DNA of 64,000 nt from Azospirillum baldaniorum. Lineage in GTDB: Bacteria > Pseudomonadota > Alphaproteobacteria > Azospirillales > Azospirillaceae. The translations under genes were made by a program, and so were the position numbers. Of the stretch, positions 34,301 to 43,179 are shown piece after piece. The DNA is taken from contig NZ_CP022260.1 in assembly GCF_003119195.2 (NCBI RefSeq), positions 465,501-529,500 on the forward strand, written 5' to 3'. Each line of letters opens with the position of its first letter. Position 1 is the stretch's first letter. The notes under the pieces were generated by a model, which made no database searches, was not told the DNA's origin, and saw only the letters and a program-made list of their open reading frames with translations.

Positions 34301-36039
34301 GATCGGAACCCTCCGGTGGACGTGGATTCGGAAAAGCCGTAGTCGGCCAGGGCGGCGCTGGGGGTGATCCGGCCGTCGGCGAGGTCGCGGGCGATGCGCT
34401 CCGGCCGGCGCCGTTCCGGCGGGCCGTAGCCGCCGGCGCCCGGAGTCTCGATGCGCAGCGAGCGCCCGGCGGCCAGCGGGTGGTTGACGATCTTCGGCGG
34501 GGCCGCCGTCTCCTCCGGCCGGCCATGGTCCAGCACGACCCGGCTCAGCCCGCCGGGTTGGCCGCCCGCCAGCCCCGCCGGGCCGCGGCGGGCGCCGTCG
34601 AGCCGGGCGTGGCAGACCACCCGGTCGTCCAGCGAGCGGATCTGCCGGGCGATGCCCATGCCGCCGCGGAACTCCCCGGCGCCGCCGCTGTCGGGGACCA
34701 GAGCGTATTCCTCGACCAGCAGGGGATATTCGCGCTCCAGCGCCTCCGCCGGCAGGTTGGAGGTGTTGGTGACATGGACGTGGGTGCCGTCGGTGCCGTC
34801 GGCGTCGGGCTGTGCGCCTGCCCCGCCGCCCACCGTCTCGATGTAGACGAAGCGGCGGCCGCCGCGCCGGGCCGGGCCGGAGAAGACGATGGTGGACATC
34901 ACGTCGTTGCCCGAGGCCACCCGCCGCTCCGGCGGCAGGAAACGGCAGAAGGCGCCGACGACGGCCCCGGCCACCCGCTGCGCCGTGTTGGCCCGCGACC
35001 CGACGGCGGCGGGGAAGCGCGGGTTGGTGATGGTCCCCTCGGGCGCGGTGATTTCAATCGCCTCGACCATGCCCTGGTTGGGCATCAGCTCGGGGTCGAG
35101 CATCGCCTTGACGGCGTAGTAGACGCTGGCCTCCAGCGCGTTGCGCGGCATGTTGAAGCTGCCGCGCGCCTCGGGTCCTGAGCCGGTGAAATCCACCGTC
35201 AGCCGCTCCCCCCGGATGGTCACGGTGGCCCGCACCGGCACCGGATCGCCGCCGTAACCGTCGTCGTCCAGCCAAGTGGTGAAGCTGCCCTGGTTGTCGC
35301 CGGTCTCGGCGATGCGGCGGCGCAGCCGGCGTGCGGTGTAGGCCAGCAGATCGTCGATCGCCCGCTCCACCGCCGTCACCCCCATCCGCTCGGCAAGCTC
35401 GGCCATCAGCGCCGCCCCGCGGTCGTTGGTGGCGATCTGGACCTTGAGGTCGAGCAGCCGCTCCTCGAAGTCGCGGGTGTTGTGGGCGATCATCTCCAGC
35501 AGGTCGGTGTCGATCTCGCCGGCGCGGCGGATGCGCAGGATCGGCAGGCGGATGCCCTCCTCGAACACGCTGCGCGCGGTGTGGGAGGTCGATCCCGGCA
35601 CGCTGCCGCCGACGTCGGAATGGTGGCCGCAGTTGGCGGCGAGGAAGCGCACCCGGCCCTCGACGAAGACCGGCGTCACGATGCCGATGTCCGGCGCGTG
35701 GGTGCCGCCGGCCAGATAGGCGTCGTTGCCGATGAAGGCGTCGCCCGGCCGCATCGCCTCCAGCGGGTAGCGCGCCAGCACCGCCCGCACGCCGCCGGCC
35801 AGCGAGCCGAGATGCAGCGGGACGTGCGACGCCTGGGCGATCAGCCGCCCGGCGGCGTCGAACATGGCCACCGAGCAGTCCTTGCGCTCCTTGATGTTGG
35901 TGGAGAAGGAGGAGCGGATCAGCGTGTGCCCCATCTCCTCGACGATGGACAGCAGCCGGTTGGAGAAGACCTCCATGGCTATGGGGTCGGGGGCTATGGG
36001 GTCCGGGGAGATGTGGGCGGGGGAGGCTGAATCGGGCAT
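34297..36039 (-). CDS. hyuB: Hydantoinase B / 5-oxoprolinase subunit
   Basis: Beta subunit of an ATP-dependent hydantoinase, oxoprolinase or acetone-carboxylase-like enzyme, 580 residues, the usual length. The N-terminal domain starts at about residue 20 with AMEVFSNRLLSIVEEMGHTL, followed by SFSTNIKERKDCSVAMFD in part and GDAFIGNDAYLAGGTHAPDI in part. The first 20 residues contain a small internal repeat (SPDPIAPDPIAM). It acts with HyuA, encoded 12 bases upstream. Substrate cannot be fixed from sequence. Confidence 0.9.
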   Translation of the reverse strand: MPDSASPAHISPDPIAPDPIAMEVFSNRLLSIVEEMGHTLIRSSFSTNIKERKDCSVAMFDAAGRLIAQASHVPLHLGSLAGGVRAVLARYPLEAMRPGDAFIGNDAYLAGGTHAPDIGIVTPVFVEGRVRFLAANCGHHSDVGGSVPGSTSHTARSVFEEGIRLPILRIRRAGEIDTDLLEMIAHNTRDFEERLLDLKVQIATNDRGAALMAELAERMGVTAVERAIDDLLAYTARRLRRRIAETGDNQGSFTTWLDDDGYGGDPVPVRATVTIRGERLTVDFTGSGPEARGSFNMPRNALEASVYYAVKAMLDPELMPNQGMVEAIEITAPEGTITNPRFPAAVGSRANTAQRVAGAVVGAFCRFLPPERRVASGNDVMSTIVFSGPARRGGRRFVYIETVGGGAGAQPDADGTDGTHVHVTNTSNLPAEALEREYPLLVEEYALVPDSGGAGEFRGGMGIARQIRSLDDRVVCHARLDGARRGPAGLAGGQPGGLSRVVLDHGRPEETAAPPKIVNHPLAAGRSLRIETPGAGGYGPPERRRPERIARDLADGRITPSAALADYGFSESTSTGGFRS

Positions 36040-36051
36040 GGCGGTCCGGTG

Positions 36052-38157
36052 TCAGGCGGCGGCGGGAACGGCGATGACGAGGATGCCCAGCGGATCGACC
36101 CGCAGGCTCTGGCCCGGCAGGACCAGGGTGGTGGCGCTCATCTCCTCCACGACGCAGGGGCCGGCCAGGGAGAGGCCGGCGGGCAGACTGGCGCGGTCGT
36201 AGACCGGCGTGTCGACCCAGCCCGCCGACGGGCCGGCGTAGACCGGGCGCCGGGCGCGCGGGGTGGGAACGGCGGTGCCGGAGGGAGGTGGCGACAGGGC
36301 GCTCTTCTCCACCCGCCCGACCGCCTGGAGGCGCAGGTTCACCGCCTCCACCGCCCGCCCGGCCACGTCGTAGCCGTGGGTGCGCCGGTGGACGGCGCGG
36401 AAGCGCTCCGCGAAGCCTTCCGGCCCGAGCGAGTCCAGATCGTCGGCGGGCACCGGGATCTCGAAGTTCTGCCCCTCGTAGCGGGCCTCGATGCTGCGAT
36501 GGAAGGCGCGGTCGGCGGGCGCGATCCCCTCGCGGGCGAGCCAGCCGGACGCCTCCTCCCGCAGCTCCGCGAACAGCGCGCCAAGGGTGGGCCAGGAGTC
36601 GGCGTCGATCCGCTCCATGGCGCTGCGCACAAAATCCATGCCGATGTTCGACAGCAGGATGCCGCGGGCGCACAGCGTGCCCGGCTCCGGCGGGACCAGC
36701 ACGGTGCGGATGCCGCAGTCGGCGGCCAGCTCCGCCGCGTGCAGCGGACCGGCGCCGCCATAGGCGAACAGGGCGAAGCGGCGGGCGTCGTGCCCGCGCT
36801 CGGTGGAGATGGAGCGGATGGCCCGCCCCATGGCGGCGTTGGCGATGCGCAGGATGCCGTGCGCCGCCGCCTCCAGCGTCAGGCCCAGCGGCTCGGCGAC
36901 GCGGCGGATGGCGGCGCGGGCGGCCTCGGCGTCCACCGCCAGCCGTCCGCCGAGCAGAGCGGCGGGGTCGAGCCGCCCCAGGCAGATGTTGGCGTCGGTG
37001 ATGGTCGGCTCCGTCCCGCCGCGGCCGTAGGCGGCGGGACCGGGAGCGGCCCCGGCGCTGTCCGGGCCGACCTTCAGCGCGCCGGCCGCGTCGATGCGCG
37101 CGATGCTGCCGCCGCCGGCTCCGATGACGTGGATGTCCACCATCGGCGTCTTCACCGGATAGCCGGCGACCAGCCGTTCGGAGGTGAACAGGGGCCGCCC
37201 GCCGTCGATCAGAGAGACGTCGGTGGAGGTGCCGCCGACGTCGAAGGTGACGAGATCGGGGAAGCCGGCCAGCCGTCCGATCTCCGCGCTGCCGATCACT
37301 CCGGCGGCGGGGCCGGACAGGCAGGTGCGCACCGGACGCTCGCGCACCGCGGCGGGAGACATCAGCCCGCCGTTGGAATGGACGGTCTGCGGCTCCGCCG
37401 CGATGCCGAGCCGCCGCGCCGATGCGAGGAAGCGGTCGAGATAGCCGCCCATGCGCGGCCCCACCGCGGCGTTCAGCACGGTGGTGGACAGCCGCTCGTA
37501 CTCGCGGAATTCCGGAAGCACGTCGGACGACAGGCTGACATAGACGCCGGGCAGCGCCCGCTCCAGGATCGCCCGCGCCCGCCGCTCGTGGCTGGGGAAG
37601 CGGTAGCTGTGCAGGAAGCAGACGGCCACCGCCTCCACCCCCGCCGCGGCGAAACGGCGGGCGGCCTTCTCCACCCCCGCCTCGTCCAGCGGGACGATCA
37701 CTGTACCGTCGGCGCCGACCCGCTCCGCCACCTCGATGCGGTCGGCGCGCGGCACCAGCGGCGGCGGGCGGGTGACCCGGTGGTCGTAGAGGTGCGGGCG
37801 GGTCTGCCGCCCGATCTCCAGCGCGTCGCGGAAGCCGCGGGTGGTCAGCAGACCGGTGCGGGCGCCCTTGCGCTCGATGATCAGGTTGGTGGCGACCGTC
37901 GTGCCGTGGCCGAGCCGGACGACCCCCGCCGCATCGGCCCCGTGCAGGGCGAGCAGCCGTGACAGCCCCTCCTCGATGGCGAGCGAGGGATCGTGGGGGG
38001 TCGAGGGCAGCTTGAAGCTGTGGACGCGGCGCGTCGCCCGGTTCTGGAGCACGAAGTCGGTGAAGGTTCCGCCAACGTCGAAACCGATGTCGAAGCTGAT
38101 GTCGAAACCGGTCCGGCTGTGGGTTGGGGCGGTCTCGTCAGGTCGGGAGGAGCGCAT
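36052..38157 (-). CDS. hyuA: Hydantoinase A / 5-oxoprolinase subunit
   Basis: Alpha subunit of 701 residues with the actin-like ATPase fold. The phosphate-binding block FDVGGTFTDFVL starts near residue 27, and VTFDVGGTSTDVSLIDGG near the middle is the second glycine-rich ATPase motif. HGTTVATN and the C-terminal domain fit HyuA. The ATG at 38155-38157 has no Shine-Dalgarno site, and the residues before the ATPase domain include a repeated FDI sequence, so the true start is uncertain. It heads the operon and is divergent from the creatininase-family gene. Confidence 0.9.
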   Translation of the reverse strand: MRSSRPDETAPTHSRTGFDISFDIGFDVGGTFTDFVLQNRATRRVHSFKLPSTPHDPSLAIEEGLSRLLALHGADAAGVVRLGHGTTVATNLIIERKGARTGLLTTRGFRDALEIGRQTRPHLYDHRVTRPPPLVPRADRIEVAERVGADGTVIVPLDEAGVEKAARRFAAAGVEAVAVCFLHSYRFPSHERRARAILERALPGVYVSLSSDVLPEFREYERLSTTVLNAAVGPRMGGYLDRFLASARRLGIAAEPQTVHSNGGLMSPAAVRERPVRTCLSGPAAGVIGSAEIGRLAGFPDLVTFDVGGTSTDVSLIDGGRPLFTSERLVAGYPVKTPMVDIHVIGAGGGSIARIDAAGALKVGPDSAGAAPGPAAYGRGGTEPTITDANICLGRLDPAALLGGRLAVDAEAARAAIRRVAEPLGLTLEAAAHGILRIANAAMGRAIRSISTERGHDARRFALFAYGGAGPLHAAELAADCGIRTVLVPPEPGTLCARGILLSNIGMDFVRSAMERIDADSWPTLGALFAELREEASGWLAREGIAPADRAFHRSIEARYEGQNFEIPVPADDLDSLGPEGFAERFRAVHRRTHGYDVAGRAVEAVNLRLQAVGRVEKSALSPPPSGTAVPTPRARRPVYAGPSAGWVDTPVYDRASLPAGLSLAGPCVVEEMSATTLVLPGQSLRVDPLGILVIAVPAAA

Positions 38158-38162
38158 TTTCG

Positions 38163-38179
38163 AATTTGCACAGCGAATT
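38163..38179. promoter_or_regulatory. Candidate operator upstream of hyuA
   Basis: Imperfect inverted repeat AATTTGC-ACA-GCGAATT (one mismatch), only 6 bases upstream of the annotated hyuA ATG. Its TTTGC-N3-GCRAA core matches the palindrome at 29514-29526 next to iclR. Probably the same regulator binds both, which would make the hyu operon an IclR target (inference). Confidence 0.45.
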
Positions 38180-38236
38180 TGATATCTGCGTTATAGCGTG
38201 GGCGCCAAAAAAATATCTGTCAAGTAGGGAATTGCG

Positions 38237-38294
38237 TTCGAAATCACAAAATCCGTTGACACGATCAAGGCGCAGATTCAAGAATTCGAAATCA
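38237..38294. promoter_or_regulatory. Direct repeat TTCGAAATCA around a possible -35 box
   Basis: The 10-base sequence TTCGAAATCA occurs at 38237-38246 and 38285-38294. A TTGACA hexamer lies between them at 38256-38261, in the plus orientation suited to the creatininase gene at 38328. A -10 box is not clear. The whole hyuA-creatininase gap (38158-38327) is AT-rich. Confidence 0.4.
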
Positions 38295-38327
38295 TTATTC
38301 ACTCAGCGAATAGAAAGGTGGCCCGGC

Positions 38328-39170
38328 ATGCCTCAGGAGCGCGGGACCGGTCAGGCGGTCGGGGTGGAGACGGACAAGAGGCGGCTCGCCGAACTGACGG
38401 CGGAGGAGGCGCGGGCGGTCTTCGCGCGCCGGCCGGTCGTGCTGCTGCCGCTGGGCAGCCACGAGGATCAGGGACCGCACGCCCCCATGGGCGACCATCT
38501 GGCCGCCGGCGCCATTGCCGACCGCGTGGCGGCGCGGGCGACGGCGCGCGGGGTGGAGACCTATGTGGCGCCGACGCTGCCGTTCGGCGGCGGCAACTTC
38601 TTCGCCACCACGGTGGGCGGCATCGCCCTGTCCCAGACGACGATGCGGGCCGTGCTGGAGGACATCTTCGCCAGCCTCGTGGACCAGGGGATCGACCGGC
38701 TGATCGTCCTGAACGGCCATGGCGGCAACGTGGAGCCGGTCAACGACGTGACCCGGACCCTCTACCGCCGCCGCAAGGTGCTCGTGCCCAGCCTGTATCT
38801 CTGGCGCATCGGCTACGCCCTGCTGCCGGAGATCCTGGGTCCGGAGACGGCCAAGCGCGCCAGCGGCCACGGGGCGGACCCGCTGACCAGCGTCTACTGG
38901 CATCTCTTCCCGGATCTCGTCCGGCCGGACCTCGTGCCCGAGCCGATCGCTCCCGGCCGGGTTCTCGATCTGCCGATGGCCGGTTTCGGCACCGTGTCCT
39001 TCGAGGGGGCGGAGGTGTCGGTTCCCGTCGCGGTGGACGAGATCTCGCCCAACGCCGTGCTGCACGGCGACGCCCGGCTGAGTTCGCCGGAGACCGGGGC
39101 CGCTCTGGTGGACCGGCTGGTGGAGCGGGTGACCCGCTTCACGGTGCATTTCGCCGGGCGGGCGCCCTGA
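38328..39170 (+). CDS. Creatininase-family amidohydrolase
   Basis: Metal-dependent amidohydrolase of 280 residues. Ligand motifs are present: PLGSHEDQGPHAPMGDH with E46, H51 and D56, then NGHGGN and SGHGADPLTSVYW. The family includes creatininase, which opens creatinine to creatine, and other cyclic amide or formamide hydrolases. The ATG at 38328 follows AAAGGTGG; an upstream extension of the frame is non-coding. It is divergent from the hyu operon, which also acts on cyclic amides, so the two probably serve one pathway (inference). Confidence 0.85.
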   Translation: MPQERGTGQAVGVETDKRRLAELTAEEARAVFARRPVVLLPLGSHEDQGPHAPMGDHLAAGAIADRVAARATARGVETYVAPTLPFGGGNFFATTVGGIALSQTTMRAVLEDIFASLVDQGIDRLIVLNGHGGNVEPVNDVTRTLYRRRKVLVPSLYLWRIGYALLPEILGPETAKRASGHGADPLTSVYWHLFPDLVRPDLVPEPIAPGRVLDLPMAGFGTVSFEGAEVSVPVAVDEISPNAVLHGDARLSSPETGAALVDRLVERVTRFTVHFAGRAP

Positions 39171-39353
39171 AAGCCGGACGGCGGATCGATATCGCAGGCG
39201 GGGCGATCCGCACCGTTGCCGCGTCGGTGCGGCGGGTCTATTCCCGCGGGTGCGGGGGAACCTCTGCCCGGTAAACTGCTGACTTCGTTCACATTTTCAA
39301 AGAACCAGTCGTCAGCTTGGCCGCAACGGGCGTCGGACGAGGAGGAACGCATC

Positions 39354-39906
39354 ATGCGTGACGATGTCCCCAGCCCTGCGCCGGGCGGTGGCCGAGGCGA
39401 ACCGCCGCTTCTGGAACATCGACGCCGATTGGGCCACCGAGGTGCTGGTCACCGCCGGCGCGACCGAAGCGCTAGCCGACTGCTTCTTCGGTCTGCTGGA
39501 GCCGCCCCATCTCCAGGCCGCGGTCGCTTTCGGGCTTGGAATGGAGGACTCCTACTTCCATGGCCTGCAGGCGACCTTCCAGCACAATCGCGACCAACTC
39601 GCCGACGGGCTGCGTAAGTTCGGCTTCAGCGCGCTCGATTGCGGCGCCACCTATTTCCTGTGCGTGGAGATCGGCGGACTCGACCGCGATGGCGACGGCT
39701 TCGCCTTCTGCCGCCGTCTGGTTGCCGAATCCGGTGTTGCCGCCGCGCCGGTCAGCAGCGTCTACGCGGAGCGCGACATGACCTCGCTGATCCGCCTGTG
39801 CTCCGCCAAGCGGCTGCCGTTGCTGCATGAAGCGCTGGAGCGGCTCGCCGATTGGCGGAACCGCGAAAGAAGGACCGGACGGCTTTTAAACAAATTATAT
39901 AAGTGA
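39354..39906 (+). pseudogene. Decayed class I/II aminotransferase with internal deletion
   Basis: Remnant of a PLP-dependent aminotransferase (methionine/kynurenine aminotransferase-like). A 182-residue frame from GTG 39358 contains an N-terminal piece (PALRRAVAEANRRFW to TAGATEALADCFFGLLEP), fused directly to a C-terminal piece (PPHLQAAVAFGLGMEDSYF onward to SLIRLCSAKRLPLLHEALERLADW in part). In intact homologues about 150 residues lie between these, including the PLP-binding lysine, and about 60 residues precede the first piece. A strong AGGAGG site serves an ATG at 39354 in another frame. Hence deletions, and possibly a frameshift, have inactivated the gene. Confidence 0.7.
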
Positions 39907-39960
39907 TATAAAAATACAAAACACTATCTTTACAGTAGGAAAGAAGGATGATTATGCTCT

Positions 39961-39991
39961 GTTCGTGAGGTGATTACGGATCACCGCGAAC
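39961..39991 (+). promoter_or_regulatory. Hairpin in the groES 5' region
   Basis: Inverted repeat with arms GTTCG/CGAAC (39961-39965, 39987-39991) and GGTGAT/ATCACC (39969-39974, 39980-39985) around a 5-base loop. It ends 9 bases before the groES Shine-Dalgarno GAGGAG (40001-40006). It is not a CIRCE element. It could be a leader RNA structure or an operator. Confidence 0.45.
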
Positions 39992-40015
39992 GATCCGAAT
40001 GAGGAGACATCAGGC

Positions 40016-40309
40016 ATGCCGTTCCGTCCGTTGCACGACCGCGTCGTCGTCCGCCGTGTGGCGCAGGAGGAGAAGTCGAAGGGGGGGATTATCATTCCCG
40101 ACACCGCCAAGGAGAAACCGCAGGAGGCCGAGGTGATCGCCGTCGGTCCTGGCGCGCGCGACGACCAGGGCCGTGTCCATCCGCTCGACGTGAAGGTTGG
40201 CGACCGCGTGGTCTTCGGCAAATGGTCGGGCACCGAGATCAAGGTGCAGGGCGAGGATCTGCTGGTCATCAAGGAAGCCGACATCGTCGGCGTGCTCGAG
40301 CCCGCCTGA
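40016..40309 (+). CDS. groES: Co-chaperonin GroES
   Basis: 10-kDa co-chaperonin of 97 residues, full length. It begins FRPLHDRVVVRRV, has a mobile-loop region EKSKGGIIIPDTAKEKP, and ends VIKEADIVGVLEPA. GAGGAG is 9 bases upstream of the ATG. It caps the GroEL ring encoded 67 bases downstream. No CIRCE element is visible upstream, so heat control may be by RpoH or another way. Confidence 0.96.
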   Translation: MPFRPLHDRVVVRRVAQEEKSKGGIIIPDTAKEKPQEAEVIAVGPGARDDQGRVHPLDVKVGDRVVFGKWSGTEIKVQGEDLLVIKEADIVGVLEPA

Positions 40310-40376
40310 CGACGGGCCGTCCGACCGATTCCGCCCGAACCCATCCCAAAAAGACTTCGACAATAGGGACATCACC

Positions 40377-42008
<1,632 letters not shown>

Positions 42009-42107
42009 TCGGAACCGTCAGGGGGCCGGTGGGCGCGGCGGCCGATGTCCCGGGGACCGATGTCCTTTCGGCGCCCGCCCCGCCGGTGCCCGTACTCCCG
42101 TGCCTGA

Positions 42108-42160
42108 AACCGCCGCCCGCCCGCGGGTCCACGCCCCGCCGGCGGGCGGCGGTTCTTTTT
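42108..42160 (+). terminator. Rho-independent terminator of groESL
   Basis: A perfect 14-base-pair stem (AACCGCCGCCCGCC at 42108-42121 with its complement at 42141-42154), a 19-base loop, then C and TTTTT to 42160. It lies 100 bases after the groEL stop in the right orientation. Confidence 0.85.
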
Positions 42161-42177
42161 CCGGCGCGCCCCGTCAT

Positions 42178-42248
42178 ACGGTTGGAAAACGATCACTTCC
42201 ATCATTTTTCAACCGTGAAACCCGTCAGATCAACGCGCTAGCGTTGAT
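42178..42248. repeat. Two inverted repeats between groEL and cysE
   Basis: ACGGTTGGAAAA (42178-42189) pairs with TTTTTCAACCGT (42205-42216) with one mismatch, and ATCAACGC (42229-42236) pairs with GCGTTGAT (42241-42248) around a 4-base loop. They lie between convergent transcripts and may act as extra terminators or processing sites. Confidence 0.5.
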
Positions 42249-42257
42249 TGAGAGGGT

Positions 42258-42291
42258 GATGCCAACGGCGCCTTCAAGCGCCGTTGGCATC
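42258..42291 (-). terminator. Hairpin overlapping the cysE stop codon
   Basis: Perfect 14-base-pair stem GATGCCAACGGCGC (42258-42271) with its complement (42278-42291) and a 6-base loop. It overlaps the stop codon of cysE (42290-42292). No T-run follows on the minus strand, so it may stabilise the mRNA 3' end or terminate with the neighbouring repeats. Confidence 0.6.
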
Positions 42292-43162
42292 AGATCGTGT
42301 ATTCGGGTTCGGGCAGGCTCATATCCATCTCCACCGCCGGGGCCTGACCGGAGGTCAACCAGCCGACGACGCGGGCGGGAACGCCGGCCACTGTCGCACC
42401 GGGCGGCACCGGCTTCAGAACGACGCTGCCGGCGCCGACCTTGGCGTGGCGACCCACCTCGATGTTGCCCAGCACCTTGGCCCCGGCGGCCAGGAGCACG
42501 CCGTCGCGCACCTTGGGATGGCGGTCGCCATGCTCCTTGCCGGTGCCGCCCAGCGTGACGCCCTGGAGGATCGACACGTCGTCGCCGACCACGGCGGTCT
42601 CGCCGATCACCACCCCCGTCCCGTGGTCGATCAGCACGCCGCGCCCGATGGAAACGGCCGGATGGATGTCCACCGCGAACACCTCCGACACCCGGCTTTG
42701 CAGGAAATGGGCGAGGTCGCGGCGCCCCTGCGCCCACAGCCAGTGGGCGACGCGGTGCCATTGCAGGGCATGGAAGCCCTTGAAGTAGAGGAAGGGCGTC
42801 AGCAGGCCGTCCGCGGCCGGATCGCGGGTCACGATGGCCGTCAGGTCGGCGACCGCCGCCGCGACGATGCCGGGATCGCCGGCATGGGCCTGCTCGGTGA
42901 TGTCGGCCAGACGCTCGGCGGGGATGTACCAGTCGCCCAGCTTGCGCGCCAGATGCCCGCCGAGCGCGGAGGCGAAGCCATCGTGCGACAGCACCACGAT
43001 GTGGATGAAGCCGCGCAGCAGCGGATCGCCGTCCGCCACGGCTTCCGCCTCGGTGCGCAGGCGCGCCCACAGGGCCGCCCGCTCCCGGTCGGAGTCCGTC
43101 TCGAATCCAGCGTGGTTGGCGGGGGCCTGGGCGAAGCGGGCGGGGGTGACGATGCGGCCCAT
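42290..43162 (-). CDS. cysE: Serine O-acetyltransferase CysE
   Basis: Makes O-acetylserine from serine and acetyl-CoA, the carbon acceptor for sulfide in cysteine synthesis; 290 residues. The N-terminal helical domain (from about 30) is followed by the left-handed beta helix with hexapeptide repeats from about residue 180. Catalytic residues are in the expected blocks: VDIHP (Asp) and LIDHGTGVVIGET (His), then SILQGVTLGGTGK. The ATG at 43160-43162 lies 17 bases after the desulfurase stop. As third gene of the encapsulin operon it links the compartment to cysteine turnover; a cysE is commonly found beside family 2A encapsulins (known). Confidence 0.93.
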   Translation of the reverse strand: MGRIVTPARFAQAPANHAGFETDSDRERAALWARLRTEAEAVADGDPLLRGFIHIVVLSHDGFASALGGHLARKLGDWYIPAERLADITEQAHAGDPGIVAAAVADLTAIVTRDPAADGLLTPFLYFKGFHALQWHRVAHWLWAQGRRDLAHFLQSRVSEVFAVDIHPAVSIGRGVLIDHGTGVVIGETAVVGDDVSILQGVTLGGTGKEHGDRHPKVRDGVLLAAGAKVLGNIEVGRHAKVGAGSVVLKPVPPGATVAGVPARVVGWLTSGQAPAVEMDMSLPEPEYTI

Positions 43163-43179
43163 GGGGCGTTTCCTTCCGG

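Noticed and set aside
39181..39211. GCGGATCG/CGATCCGC hairpin after the creatininase gene as a terminator
   Set aside because: The stem is only 8 base pairs with a long loop and no T-run follows, so support is too weak.
39907..40015. CIRCE heat-shock operator upstream of groES
   Set aside because: The TTAGCACTC-N9-GAGTGCTAA pattern is not present; the inverted repeat found there is unrelated in sequence.
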